Origin: Megalobrama amblycephala
Lineage: Eukaryota > Chordata > Actinopteri > Cypriniformes > Xenocyprididae
Length of the DNA: 64,000 bases
Direction of reading: 5' to 3'
NCBI RefSeq assembly: GCF_018812025.1
Contig: NC_063054.1
Coordinates: 22,765,308 to 22,829,307 of the forward strand
Positions 48,061-59,700 of the stretch are shown here, one piece after another. The number at the start of each line of letters is the position of its first letter. Positions within the stretch are counted from its first letter, which is position 1. The notes beneath the pieces are model-generated. The model had not been told where the DNA came from and did not search any database. It saw nothing but the letters and a program-made list of their open reading frames with translations. The position numbers and the translations under genes were made by a program.

Positions 48061-50700
48061 TATTATATTATATTATATTAATTATATTATATTATATTAT
48101 ATTATATTATATTATATTATATTATATTATATTATATTTAAAAACCTATTTGTGCAATGGAAAGGTTTTGTTGATTCTGTTATTAGGTTCTTTATGGAAC
48201 CATAAATGCCAATAAAGAATCTTTATTTTTAAATAAAATAAAATATAACTATAATATAATGTTATTTCTATTGAAACTTCTGTCATGTATTTAAATATAT
48301 TTTAATAAATCTTTATATTTTAGATATGCTTCAGTATGTTAGTTAACACTTCAAAATAAGTGTACTTTAAAGCACAATTAAAGTTTATTAAAACATGCTG
48401 ATTTACAATGTACTCTTAAAAATACTTTAAAGGCATGTGACATGATGTCCACCACATGCTACTAGCCTTTTCTTGTCCTGAACTGTGTAGTTGCATCTAT
48501 AAACTGCTATAACTGGAAGTATTTTATTTTTGGAGACATTTTATTGCATTTTAGCCGTGCTGTGAAACTGACATCATACAACATGGGACGGAAAGGTTCC
48601 CTGCAGCTTCAGTTAGCTTTAAACAATACAGCAAAACATGTCAAATCTGCGGCTGTCCTCCGTATACTGACTCCCAAACCCTAAACATTAAAGCACTTAA
48701 AGAATTACTTCAGCCAGAAATGAAAGTTCTGTCATTGTTTATTCACCCTCAAGCGGTTTCAAAACCATATGACATTCATTCTGTGGAGCAAATAAAGAGA
48801 ATTTTAAAGAACTGCCCTGGTAGCCCATTCCCTTACATCTATAAATGGGCACTGAGACTTTCAAGCTCTGAAATAATGCTGCCTTCAAGTGCTATCAGAA
48901 TTAATGTAAATATGAAATTTTCAGTTAAAAACTGGACATGAATGCCCTCTCAATTCATATTTACCACTGGGAAGCTCAGGGACAATTTTGATACCCTAGT
49001 TCCAGAGTTGGGCAGGCCATAAACTGTAAACACGGCGAAGGGGAGAACGACTGCTGCTATGACTGGTATTCTTTATTTATTTTTTTACAACAGATCCATC
49101 GCCCTGTTTTGTCGTTAAAGTAGTGCATATTTACTTGAATAACCATTTGAATTGCATGTTTTATACACAGTCTGTATTTGACCGGAATTCCAGAATCTGC
49201 AGCAAGATGATGATCTAGATAGCGTGGTGAATGTCAAAAAATAGGATGCAAAATATTACTTTGGCTTTAATAAGATTTTCCCACTGTTCTTTTCGACAAT
49301 AAAGCACTTGAATGTGACAAGCTCGTCATTACATTTTTGATAGCACGTGAATGCAGCATAAATCCAATAGTGCCATAAAAGTATGATAAAAGCAGACCAC
49401 ACAACTCACGTTCTATAAGGATTTTGAAGTAATACGATAGCTTTGTGTGAAAAACGGACCAAAATCTGCATTATTATTCACTGACAATCTTCACCTCCAG
49501 AGAGCTGTTAAACTGCTGCAATTGAATCGAGTCATATGAGCTGAACTTGAGATCCAAATACATCCAGATCTCTCAAATAAGCCAATCCGAATCAATTTGT
49601 GTAAGCATTCAGACCAGGTTTGTGAAATGATCTACTGAAAAGAAACTCAAAAGAATAATTTGCTCATGAATTAGACACCAGTATTTCTCTTATGAATGTA
49701 ACAACATTTTGTACGTAATCTGTTCTTCACATAAAGTTATTTATATTTCTAAAACTTATGCTGCTTTTGCTTCTTTCTTTTTTTTGTTAAGCTTAAAAGC
49801 TCCAGTCCCCATCCATTGTAACTGCATGGAAATGAGCGACCAACTGCAGTATGCCATTGACATGAATTATGGATGTTTACAAGTGAAATGTACAAGGTGA
49901 GCACATATAGATATTTGAACGCTGGGACTCTTGGTCTGCATATTCTATGGTAAACATTAAAAGTTTCTGACCCTGTCACACGTCTGTATGTGTTAAAACT
50001 TGAGACGACATGTCAAGTCCTTCCCATGAGCTCTCAGATGATGACTCTTTTGATCTGAGTCGTTTTCATGGTAATATGGTGCATCCAGGGCTCACTGACC
50101 ACATGTTCTCACATACTTGTGTGAGTATGAGACTCAAGGGAGCAATTATAGTCAGTGAAAGATATGGATTTCAGTACAATTGCTTTTTTACCACACCACA
50201 GAGTCTGACACATTTCCACTTTCCTCAGACTGTTCAGACAGAGGTTTATAACTGGAAGATGTTCTGTCAAGTATATACAGCACAATGTATCTTTGTGACC
50301 ATTTAGTGGGCACATCTGTTTCCTTTGTGCGAATAATTGCTGATGGTTTTCACATTAAAGTGATTTACATTCTAATTGGATATAAGACGAATTTTGTTTT
50401 AAAGGATCTGAATGGACTTGCTTCAGTAGTTTTTTCAGTAAAAAAATAAAGTTCAGTCCCCCTCATGACTTTAGAGCCATGATTTCATATATGCTGAAAA
50501 GTCAATCAATCTGCCTTTTAGACCCCTGCCTTAATCAAGACAAGGTTACCTTTGAGACAACAAATATTGCAATATGATAGCACTTCAAACAGCTATGGTT
50601 CCTCTGCCCCAGGGTAGTTAACCCATAGGACTGCATGTGAATTATTTAAAGCTAAATTCATGCAACGTGACCCGGGGTTTCACCTGCCCTCTTGACTGGA
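47262..50700. other. Unique AT-rich DNA with simple repeats, no gene supported
   Basis: Contains a T run (about 47877-47899) and a period-5 AT array (48021-48139), plus an isolated segment near 48715-48765 resembling a TTAA-type MITE arm (TTATTCACCCTCAAGCGG). Open frames at 49709-49900 and 50010-50306 are short and featureless. No splice-bounded exon was found. Confidence 0.4.
48021..48139. repeat. (TA)n passing into a TATTA pentanucleotide array
   Basis: A short TA run is followed by about 18 tandem ATTAT/TATTA units with one interruption near 48080. Confidence 0.95.
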
Positions 50701-50707
50701 AAATGGA

Positions 50708-50727
50708 GAGAGAGAGTAAGAGAGCGA

Positions 50728-50763
<36 letters not shown>

Positions 50764-50775
50764 GCGAAAGAGCGA

Positions 50776-50848
<73 letters not shown>
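50708..50848. repeat. (GAAA)n tetranucleotide array
   Basis: About 140 bp of GAAA repeats with GAGC interruptions at about 50761-50775. The strand is purine-only, so it can form triplex structures. Lys/Glu-rich and Phe/Leu-rich frames across it are artefacts of the repeat. Confidence 0.97.
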
Positions 50849-50849
<1 letters not shown>

Positions 50850-51022
50850 ATTGCTAGCTGTGTCTTATTAGACAACCCTTGACAGACGTAAACTCTGCCT
50901 CAGAAAGAAATTCAGAAATTCCAAAAGGTCATGTCCATCACTGGAAATGCTTTTAATTGCAAGGAACTGAATTGCTTTCCTGACTCTGGGAATGAGGGGA
51001 TGAAGTAAAATAATTAAATATA

Positions 51023-51947
51023 CAGTACAGTCCAAAAGTTTGGAACCACTAAGATTTTTAATGTTTTTAAAAGAAGTTTCGTCTGCTCACCAAGGCTACA
51101 TTTATTTAATTAAAAATACAGTAAAAAACAGTAATATTGTGAAATATTATTACAATTTAAAATAACTGTGTACTATTTAAATATATTTGACAAAGTTATT
51201 TATTCCTGTGATGCAAAGCTGAATTTTCAGCATCGTTACTCCAGTCTTCAGTGTCACATGATCCTTCAGAAATCATTCTAATATGCTGATTTGCTGCTCA
51301 ATAAACATTTATGATTATTTTCAATGTTGAAAACAGTTGTGTACTTTTTTTTTCAGGATTCCTTGATGAATAGAAAGTTCAAAAGAACAGCATTTATCTG
51401 AAATACAAAGCTTCTGTAGCATTATACACTACCGTTCAAAAGTTTGGGGTCAGTAAGAATTTTTATTTTATTTTTTTGAAAAGAAATTAAAGAAATGAAT
51501 ACTTTTATTCAGCAAGGATGCATTAAATCAATCAAAAGTGGCAGTAAATACATTTATAATGTTACAAAAGATTAGATTTCAGATAAACACTGTTCTTTTG
51601 AACTTTCTATTCATCAAATAACCCTGAAAAAAAATATTTTGTACAATTGTACACATTAAATGTTTCTTGAGCAGCAGATCAGCATATTAGAATGATTTCT
51701 GCAGGATCATGTGACACTGAAGACTGGAGTAATGATGCTGAAAATTCAGCTTTGCCATCACAGGAATAAATTACTTTGTGAAATATATTCAAATAGAAAA
51801 CAGTTATTTTAAAATGTAATAATATTTCACAATATTACTGTTTTTTTACTGTATTTTTAATTAAATAAATGTAGCCTTGGTGAGCAGACGAAATTTATTT
51901 TAAAAACATTAAAAATCTTAGTGGTTCCAAACTTTTGGACTGTACTG
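51023..51947. mobile_element. TA-flanked palindromic MITE, copy C, most complete
   Basis: Bordered by TA at 51021-51022 and 51948-51949, with perfect terminal inversion CAGTACAGTCCAAAAG against CTTTTGGACTGTACTG. The arms extend about 280 bp (to ATATGCTGATTTGC near 51290 on the left). The core (51420-51640) holds ACTACCGTTCAAAAG and differs from the arms. It is 925 bp long, in the same orientation as copy A, and serves as the reference for the rearranged end of copy A. Confidence 0.95.
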
Positions 51948-52074
51948 TATAAATACTCTTAACTTAATAAGTTAATGAAATAAATAGATTGTGTAAGAGA
52001 AGAATTAAAACAAATAATTTATATAATGTTGTGGAATATTGCAAACAAGTTGCTGATGTTTATTTCATGTAAAC

Positions 52075-52822
52075 AAAGTTTACACAGCTAATATAACCCT
52101 CAAATGGATCTTTATAAAGTGTTCGTCATGCATGCGGCATGCATGCATCAGATTATGTGAGTATTGTATATTGTTATATTGTTTACATTTGATTCTGAAT
52201 GAATTTGAGGCTGTGCTCCGTGGCTAACGGCTAATGCTACACTGTTGGAGAGATTTATAAAGAATGAAGTTGTGTTTATGCATTATACAGACTGCAAGTG
52301 TTTAAAAATGAAAATAGCGACGGCTCTTGTCTCCGTGAATACAGTAAGAAACGATAGTAACTTTAACCACATTTAACAGTACATTAGCAACATGCTAACG
52401 AAACAGTTAGAAAGACAATTTACAAATATCACTAAAAATATCATGATATCATGGATCATGTCAGTTATTATTGCTCCATCTGCCATTTTTCGCTATTGTT
52501 CTTGCTTGCTTACCTAGTCTGATGATTCGGCTGTGTGCTGCTCCAGACGTTAATGCCTGCCCTTGTGTAATGCCTTTCATAATGTTGGGAACATGGGCTG
52601 GCATATGCAAATAATGGGGGCGTACACCCCGACTGTTACGCAACAGTCGGTGTTATGTTGAGATTCGCCTGTTCTTCAGAGGTCTATTAAACAAATGAGA
52701 TTTATATAAGAAGGAGGAAACAATGGAGTTTGAGACTCACTGTATGTCATTTCCATGTACTGAACACTTGTTATTTAACTATGCCAAGATAAATTCAATT
52801 TTTAATTCAAGGGCACCTTTAA
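52075..52822. mobile_element. Non-autonomous transposon with a TTAA right end
   Basis: The right terminus GGGCACC then TTTAA (TTAA at 52819-52822) has the form of the TTAA-type elements in the window. The left terminus was not identified and may be lost. The interior is GC- and CpG-richer and includes a perfect short hairpin (52629-52650). A 60-codon minus-strand frame has no recognisable content. Confidence 0.5.
52629..52650. repeat. Perfect 9 bp hairpin with tetraloop
   Basis: CCGACTGTT, loop ACGC, AACAGTCGG. It lies within the repeat 52075-52822. Confidence 0.85.
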
Positions 52823-52825
52823 ATG

Positions 52826-53498
52826 AACAGTCTAAAAAATGCTGGGTTAAAAACAACCCAAGTTGGGTTGAAAGTGGACAAACCCAGCGGTTGGGTTAAA
52901 TGTTTTCCTAACCTGCTGGGTAGTTTTATTTAACTCAACTATTGTTTAAAAATTACTGTATTGCTTGCTTAAAATGAACCTAAAATATGTTGGAAATTAA
53001 CATGTATTAATATGCTTAATAAATTAAAATGTATTAATAAGTTTAATGAATAATAATTAAACAACTTATTAAATTGCCTATTAATAAATGTTCACCTTTT
53101 GATTATTATTGTTGCAGTAATTATGTGTCTGATTTTTAATTTCCAACCTCTTTTGGGTTCATTGTCATTGTATTTTTTTGTAAGAGATGCAGAAGCTGAT
53201 GTTCGCAAGGTGCATTAAAATTAGATCAGAATATAACTGAGCTAGTCCTCTGTAATAGCTTTACAGATTTATGTGAGAAATCATGATTGTTTTACCAGCA
53301 ACTATGTAAGGTCACAATGTCTTGTTTTATGTTTTTTTAATATGTATATCTTGTAAGCCAGCCATATAGTAATTTTTAGACAATAGTTGGGTTCAATAAA
53401 CCTGCCCAGCACAATGGGCAAATATTTAACCCAACCTCTGGGTTTGTCTATATTCAACCCATCTTGGGTTGTTTTTTAACCCAGTATTTTTTAGAGTC
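52826..53498. mobile_element. MITE with TGGGTTAAAAA / TTTTTAACCCA ends
   Basis: The left end TCTAAAAAATGCTGGGTTAA (52831) is inverted at the right as TTTAACCCAGTATTTTTTAGAG (53477-53498). Subterminal regions carry repeated TTGGGTTG / CAACCCA motifs on both sides (52860-52925, 53385-53470). The unique core includes a 185 bp segment found again at 54452-54637. No coding capacity. Confidence 0.85.
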
Positions 53499-53576
53499 AA
53501 GTCAAGTCACCTTTATTTATATAGCGCTTTTTACAATGCAGATTGTGTCAAAGCAGCTTTACATTGAACCATTTCC
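53499..53576. repeat. Dispersed repeat tail (AGTCAAGTCACCTTTATTTA type)
   Basis: This short segment with TTTATTTATATAGCGCTTTT and GCAGCTTTACATTGAACC looks like a fragment of a common fish repeat. Its family assignment rests on recall of similar sequences and is uncertain. Confidence 0.5.
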
Positions 53577-53640
53577 TATTTTAAAATGTAATTTATTCCT
53601 GTTATAGCAAAGCTGAATTTTCAGCAGTCATTATCCTGAT
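53577..53640. repeat. Small fragment of the TA-flanked MITE arm
   Basis: TAATTTATTCCTG, GCAAAGCTGAATTTTCAGCA and the sequence between them match the arms of copies A-C. It is 64 bp and lacks termini. Confidence 0.8.
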
Positions 53641-54451
53641 CCTATCCATAGACCACCTCATTATAACATACCTGTCTTTGATTCACTTTCATTATGTAAT
53701 CTCAAGACTAAAATCTGACAACGGCAGAGATTTTTCAATCAAATTTGAAGACCAAAACTACATCCAAACTACACACTAACTGCCGAAAATATATACAGTA
53801 CTACAGTCTAACTCAGCCCAAACAAACCCAGTCAGTTTATATAACCCATTCATCTTCAAGAGAATCATCTAGAGTCCTGCTCTGATCAAGTCAAAACCTT
53901 GTTAATCCTGTCTGCTGAGGTGTTGATTTGTTTACTGCCAGAATTCCCGCAGACAAGATGTCACTTCCCTCGCGACAATCAGACAAGGACAAGCAGAGAA
54001 AACAATCTTTAATGGCTTTCCTGGAAAGGGGCCGACTGTAAATTGAATTTAAATAATTTCGTCAGAAATCTCATATTAGCATCTTAGCTTGGTTTAATCA
54101 ACTTCACTCACTCTCTCACTATCTGGTAAAGTGCTTTTAAAGTGCTCAACGCTTTTGGAACATGGATTCTATCTATTTTGTTGGTGTTGAGTCACAGTCT
54201 TTGGATTAAAGATACATTTAATAGTTGAGAGACGATGTAAATTAAGGTCAGCTCAACATTCCAGTTCCTTGTACAATGAAATTTAGACTCCTAAGAACAT
54301 TTTTGACTGAACTCCAAAAAGTGTATTAAAGGAAACAAGACTCACTCCCAGTAACTACATCTACGTCAGAAGTCAATCAATCAAGCATGGTGCTTTCTCA
54401 TGGCTCTGATTTACACCAAATACATCCATTTTAGGAATATTTGCTGAAAGG
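53641..54451. other. Unique DNA, no gene seen
   Basis: No exon-like or repeat-like structure recognised. Confidence 0.45.
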
Positions 54452-54637
54452 TCATTGTACTTTTTTGTAAGAGATTCAGAAGCTGATGTAAAATTAGATC
54501 AGAATATAACTGAGCTAGTCCTCTGTAATGGCTTTACAGATTTATGTGAGAAATCATGATTGTTTTACCAGCAACTACGTGAGGTCACAATGTCTTGTTT
54601 TATGTTTTTAATACGTATATCTTGTATTTTGAAACAT
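54452..54637. repeat. Direct copy of the core of the MITE at 52826-53498
   Basis: Nearly identical in the same orientation to 53165-53350, including the shared stretch AGATCAGAATATAACTGAGC. It lacks a 12-13 bp segment present in the first copy (after GCTGATGT), and no MITE termini flank it. Confidence 0.9.
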
Positions 54638-54649
54638 CTTGATGCTTGT

Positions 54650-54800
54650 TCCCAGTGATGGGGAGTAACTAGTTACATGAAACGGCATTGTGTAATTTAA
54701 TTTAATTACAAAATAAATTTAACTGTAATTCATTACAGTTACTGAGAAAAAAAAAGTCTAATTAAATTACAGTTACTTATGAAACTGTTCATTTCAGGGG
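54650..54800. repeat. Repeat fragment with GTAACTAGTTAC palindrome
   Basis: AGTAACTAGTTAC (about 54664-54676) is followed by reiterated TTACA/AATTACAGTTAC sequence, the texture of a common fish dispersed repeat. Boundaries are uncertain. Confidence 0.5.
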
Positions 54801-54837
54801 GTTACAGGGGGATACAAGTGGGTTGAATAAAGTAGTT

Positions 54838-55097
54838 ATGTTTTTCGCACAAAAAGTATTCTCGTCGCTTCATAAAATTACGGTTGAACCACTGTAGTCA
54901 CGTCGACTGTTTTAACGATGTCTTCAGTAGCTTTCTGGACCTTAAAAATGTTGATTATATTGCTGTCTATGGACGAGTCATATACCTCTCTGATTTCATC
55001 AAAAATATCTTAATTTGTGTTCCAAAGATGAACGAAGGTCTTAAAGGGTACGCAATTAATGACAGAATTGACATTTATGGGTGAACTAACCCTTTAA
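54838..55097. mobile_element. Right half of a TTAA-type palindromic MITE
   Basis: Runs from GCACAAAAAGTATTCTCGTCG to GGTGAACTAACCC then TTTAA (TTAA at 55094-55097). It matches the right arm of the family at 40101-40723 and 16640-17321. The left arm is missing, so it is a solo half element. Confidence 0.85.
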
Positions 55098-55189
55098 CCA
55101 TTGAGAGAATCAGAAATCATGATTAAAATACAATTACTCTTGCACCCCTAAACATAATCATATTTTACTTGTAGGATTTGTATGATAAA

Positions 55190-55255
55190 TGACTTGTCAT
55201 GTTCCTTGTTTGTAAATCGCTTTGGATAAAAGAGTCTGCTGATGATTAAATGGAC
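55190..55255 (+). repeat. SINE/LINE 3' tail fragment
   Basis: GTAAATCGCTTTGGATAAAA followed by GAGTCTGCTGATGATTAAATG is the conserved 3' tail shared by many fish SINEs and their partner LINEs. No tRNA-like head lies upstream, so it is a truncated copy. Confidence 0.75.
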
Positions 55256-55565
55256 ATGCAAATAAGAATTAACATGAAACACAAAATACTGCTGTTATTC
55301 TAGCCTTGTATATGACAAATAACCGTCTGCGAATCAGATTAACCATCACTGGTCATGTGACTCACTCAAGTTTAGCAATCGGCTGTTTTAACAAGATACC
55401 AACCAATACAAACTCAAGAGTTTTACTTATATCAATCCTGGCCTACTACTTTCAATTGCTTGGATAGCACGATATTTTAACGCTCCAGTATATGCCATTA
55501 ATATACTGTAATAATCACAGTATTTTTTTTTTTTCACGGTATACAATATGTTATTTTCATATCAA
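55256..55565. other. Unique AT-rich DNA
   Basis: Includes a short T run (about 55525-55536). No gene seen. Confidence 0.45.
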
Positions 55566-55920
55566 TACTCACCCTGTGTGCCATGAAGTCAGAAGGCCCA
55601 GACTACGCCAAAGAAGTAAGCTATCTGTTTTATAACTCTCTTTCGAAAGGTGCTCAACTTGTGCTCCCATGGTGTTCTTCTGTACGCTTTAATGGTCAGT
55701 TTAAGTGCTGTTTGACTTCCTCCGGTCAGTGCTGAGGGTGTGAGGCTTCCCGAATTGGATTTGGACTTGGACTTGGCGTATTTACGCGATGGCGTTCGCG
55801 CAATTCGGTTCACGCAGTTTCGGTAATTGAAGACTTGGCGTTTCATGTTGGGAAATCTTCAGCTGACGTATGATCTGTGTTTACAAGTGAAATCTGACGT
55901 GAGAAGGATTTATTTGTGAC
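55566..55920 (-). CDS. Candidate first exon with CpG-rich promoter, unidentified
   Basis: On the minus strand an ATG at 55846 opens an 85-codon frame ending at 55589. The protein starts MKRQVFNYRNCVNRIARTPS, is very basic (KYAKSKSKS, FRKRVIK) and ends in a short hydrophobic stretch. I do not recognise it. About 20 bp past the stop lies CACAGG followed by GTGAGT (about 55567-55572), a strong splice donor. Upstream of the ATG, within 80 bp, are three ACGTCA half-sites of CRE type (about 55864, 55896, 55919), and the block 55570-55930 is CpG-rich against an AT-rich background. It could be a transcribed unit, a lost gene, or an old CpG-rich repeat. Confidence 0.3.
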
Positions 55921-57049
55921 GTAAGAAACTGAAATTTTTTTCCCTACTTGGGGTATGTTTAATACGGATTAGCTCAGGACTTAATTTAGATAATTTAATT
56001 GTATTCATTATTAATTAATTATTAATATTTTTTATTAATTATTAATATTAGTTAAGATTAGCAATATTTTTATTATCATGATTTCAAGTAATGGGTTCTG
56101 GTATTGAATTGTGTGTGATGTGTAGGTATGCATTTGTGTGCTTTAATCACATAACTTGTATTAATTTTAAATAATAATCAAATGTCAAATAAAATCAGTA
56201 CATCTAGTTGAATATATATTATAATTGATAAATTAGTTTATTATGTTCATTAGTTTATTATAGTTATTATAATGGTAATATTAATTAATTATTCATAGCA
56301 TCAGAATAGTTATTATGAGTAACAAGCAAATGTAAGCAAAAATAAATAAGAAATTAGTAATAAATTACTAAATAATAAAACTAATACAGCTTATTATTAA
56401 ATAATAATTAAATAATTCAACCAATACAATTAGCTTTTTCACAATAAATAATTTGTATTAGGTTTTATCATGTATAGTTGTTGTTTTTAATAATAGTGTT
56501 TGCTGTTTTCAGGTGATAGCTGTGTCTTGGCTTTTATATAAGTATATAATACTATTAAGTTATATAATCTCTTGGGATGTTGTTCTGTTTTGCATATTGC
56601 AAAACCCAGTTTGCTGCTATAAATGCCTTTTCTACGGGGGTCTTAGAATTGTGTTTGTATTCCTTTAAAGGATGGTCATTTAGTTTGTTTTCGGGGGCTT
56701 AGAGTATTTTGGGTTAACATGATTGCTGCTTAGCTAATGCTTAAAATATGCCTCTGGTTGTAGCTGCCTGAGGTGTACGCTTCCCCTGCACACACACTCA
56801 CACACATATATAGCCTACAGTATATTTGATGTACATGATTCTGACTGATTTATACTTGACATTCTTTGCTTCCCGTTATTCATTTTCTTTCGGTGCCATT
56901 CAAACACAGTGCATCTCCCAAAGTCCCCTGAAAGAGAGCAGTGAATGTTCCTGTGCATGAAGAATAGGAGGGGCTTTAGGTCGTTCTCCATTAGCACCAA
57001 TCTGCTGTTAAGCTGCCTCCCCTGGTGTGTCTGTTACCACAGGAAGAGA
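55921..57049. other. Unique AT-rich DNA
   Basis: Strongly AT-rich with many ATTAAT motifs (55985-56420). The segment 56570-57049 is more balanced and may include noncoding conserved sequence. No gene seen. Confidence 0.4.
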
Positions 57050-57108
57050 TTGCAGCACTTTGTTTATCTCACATCCTTTAATATTAAAGCACAATTAAAG
57101 TGCTGCAA
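57050..57108. repeat. 12 bp inverted repeat in a candidate noncoding element
   Basis: TTGCAGCACTTT (57050-57061) and AAAGTGCTGCAA (57097-57108) are perfect inverted copies separated by 35 nt that contain TTTAATATTAAAG and CAATTAAAG. It is not bounded by transposon termini. Confidence 0.8.
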
Positions 57109-58518
57109 TGAAAGTTGAATCTCCCTACTCTGGAGATTGTGGGCACTCACCCACGCATACACACCGACACATTTACATACGTGCACGCTCGCTGACACAC
57201 ACAGATGTATTCATAATAACACGTACGTGTACAAAACGATGGCACATTTCACCAGACCTCGCATTAGAATCCCAGTTCATATAACTTTTGATAATTTTGA
57301 TAATAAAGATGTGTAACATTTATAATGGACGATAACGTGTAATTCTAGCACACACTTTTGTACACACTGAAACACTCAATATATTAAGGCCTATGTTATT
57401 GTTTAATCATGCCACTTTTATTTAGATTTATAAATAAATATATAAATAAGCTACATTTGCCAATTTACAGTTCTTTCTTCAACAGTTTTTATTTATGTAA
57501 TTTGAGCAATAAATTAGACAGGCCTAACTAGTAATATATTTCCAGTTGTCAGTGTATACCCAAACCAAAAAGTAGCCTATGAATACCAAAACACATCTGC
57601 TCAGCCTGTATAATTCCATCTCTTTGCCCTCCCACTCTCTCACACTGTGCCACCACTGTCTGTTTGATTTAGTCATGTCTGGACCCTTGTTGCCACAAGT
57701 CCACACAAATCTCAAGTGGAGGATTTATGACACATGGCAGCCATTTGCTATATTTTGCATGACCTACAACCTGTATTCCTTGTGAAAAGTGTTAAAGCAA
57801 CACTGCTCTCTGATATCCTCTCTGATCCTTTCACGTCCACTGAGCAGATCTGCTTAAACTGGAAAACCCAGTCTCATGCTGTCAAGTATCTAGGAGTGTT
57901 ACACCATGTCTACACTGCAGCGGCCGATGACATGTTGTGCCGCAACGGCCTTTGTTCAAAAACACAGTGAAATCTGCTGTAAAGTTCAGTGCTAGATTTT
58001 GGTAATGGCGATGGTGATTCCCATCATTTTCAAAGGAAATTAATTATAGAATGTATTACTTTACTCTTACTTGCATAATATGATATAATGTAGAAGGCCA
58101 GAGATCTGAAACATCACAAATTGGCTTTTTATCAGTCAGTAGTCATTTAAATAATTAATAAAATCCATTGCAGTCTATTCGCACACATGCTTTAAGCAAA
58201 TATAATAAGTGGCTTGGGTAGCTCTGCAGTACATCAGAAATACAGTGTGTCCATCAGCTGAAGTGTACACATCCAGTGGGCACTTGCAGTTTAGACAGTA
58301 CCAATGATTATACCGTAATGCAAACGATTTAGTTTTGACATGTTGTGATCCTCCACTCTTATTCTGTGTAGACATAGTGTTAGAAATTTCTAATTTAATC
58401 TCAAGAATAGTACTTAAGTAGGATTACAGATGCATAAACACTCTCACACACAGCATTTCTATCATATAGTCATACCAGTCCCAACTCCATAGAGTCCTGA
58501 CCTCTTGTAATGTGGTAT
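57109..58518. other. Unique DNA, no gene seen
   Basis: A degenerate CA-rich stretch lies at 57140-57210. Frames at 57579-57785 and 57734-57970 are open without features. No splice-bounded exon found. Confidence 0.4.
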
Positions 58519-58523
58519 TGTGT

Positions 58524-58586
<63 letters not shown>
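58519..58586. repeat. (TG)n microsatellite
   Basis: About 68 bp of TG repeats with two early GCG interruptions. It generates Thr-His frames on the minus strand. Confidence 0.97.
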
Positions 58587-58587
<1 letters not shown>

Positions 58588-58970
58588 CCATCAGTAGCTG
58601 AGAGTTTAATCGCAGCTGACCATGAGTCTCTTCCCCACCTCTCCACGCAGATCTGGAGTGGGCCAGTGAAATTAGGATGAGATGAATGCTGATAGCAGGA
58701 CCTGTGTGAGACACTCCAAGCCTTGCTATCTGTCCACTGCTTTCCTTCTACAGTTTGCAGTAAACAGTATTTGCTGATATTGAACCACACACACACACAC
58801 TTGAACCATTCTAGAGATATATTATATTATATTATTAATGTGGGGTTATTGAAAATCTAAAATTCAAAAACTTTGTAGCTCAAGTTCATTTTATTATATT
58901 TTATTTCTCTTATGTTCACAATGGCTGCATTTATTTGATCAATAATACAGTGTAAATGTATTTTTTATAT
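58587..58970. other. Unique DNA, no gene seen
   Basis: A short (CA)n run at about 58786-58800 and AT-rich sequence with TATTA repeats near 58820. Nothing else was recognised. Confidence 0.45.
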
Positions 58971-58973
58971 ATA

Positions 58974-59700
58974 TGTAAGCAATAAGGTACAAGAGGCTGT
59001 GCTGTATCGTGAATAAGTCACGGCTGAAGGGCGTTGTTAGGCACGATGCGAAGCGGAGCAACCCCTTCAGCCGTGACTTATTCACGATAACTTATTGCTT
59101 ACTTATAAAATGGTTACCACACAATACAAATATTAAAGCCAAAAATATGTATCAATGCAACTTTCATAAGTAAACTTTCACTAAAACCCTTCCCTCCACC
59201 GGAAAAAATGGTCCCTGACTGTGAACAGCAACAGAAATTTAATTATTAGATGGCGGCAAAAACTGTCTTTATGAGTGTGTCAGTCAGCAGCGAAGACTTT
59301 TACATTGAAAAGACTGAACTGTTGTGAACACGGAACAAGACGCAGCTGACAAATGCTTTGACTAGCGCTGTCAGTCACGGAAAACCCCTTAATTGTTAAA
59401 AGGACAAGATAATACATCAGACATTTTCAGATTTTTTTATTACGAACATAGGACTGACCTGAAGGAAAATGCTAAATCTGAATGCAGGTAATAAACTCGC
59501 TCACTTCATCTCTTTCTCACAATACTTTTATACATAATACAGTAAGCTTCAATGAACAGTATCAACTGAGAACAAACAGTTTACGTTGCTAAGAGTGGGT
59601 GGTGTGTAGTGATACACAGAACAGTTGGGTGAAGCGGTCATAGCCGTGCTTTATCTTGAATAAAACGCAGCTATTGACCAATCAGAATCAAGGGCCCAAC
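58974..59700. mobile_element. Probable non-autonomous transposon with a strong terminal hairpin
   Basis: The left part forms a long hairpin. AGCAATAAG (58978-58986) pairs with CTTATTGCT (59091-59099), and a 26 bp perfect inverted repeat (59006-59031 with 59063-59088, core GAATAAGTCACGGCTGAAGG) lies inside it. The right end near 59640-59700 contains TAGCCGTGCTTTATCTTGAATA, which echoes the hairpin sequence, and CCAATCAGAATCAAGGG. The extent of the element is inferred. Confidence 0.55.

Noticed and set aside
50637..50882. Lys/Glu/Arg-rich frame and its Phe/Leu-rich antisense
   Set aside because: Translation of the (GAAA)n array.
58424..58796. Thr-His-rich frames on the minus strand
   Set aside because: Caused by the (TG)n tract at 58519-58586.
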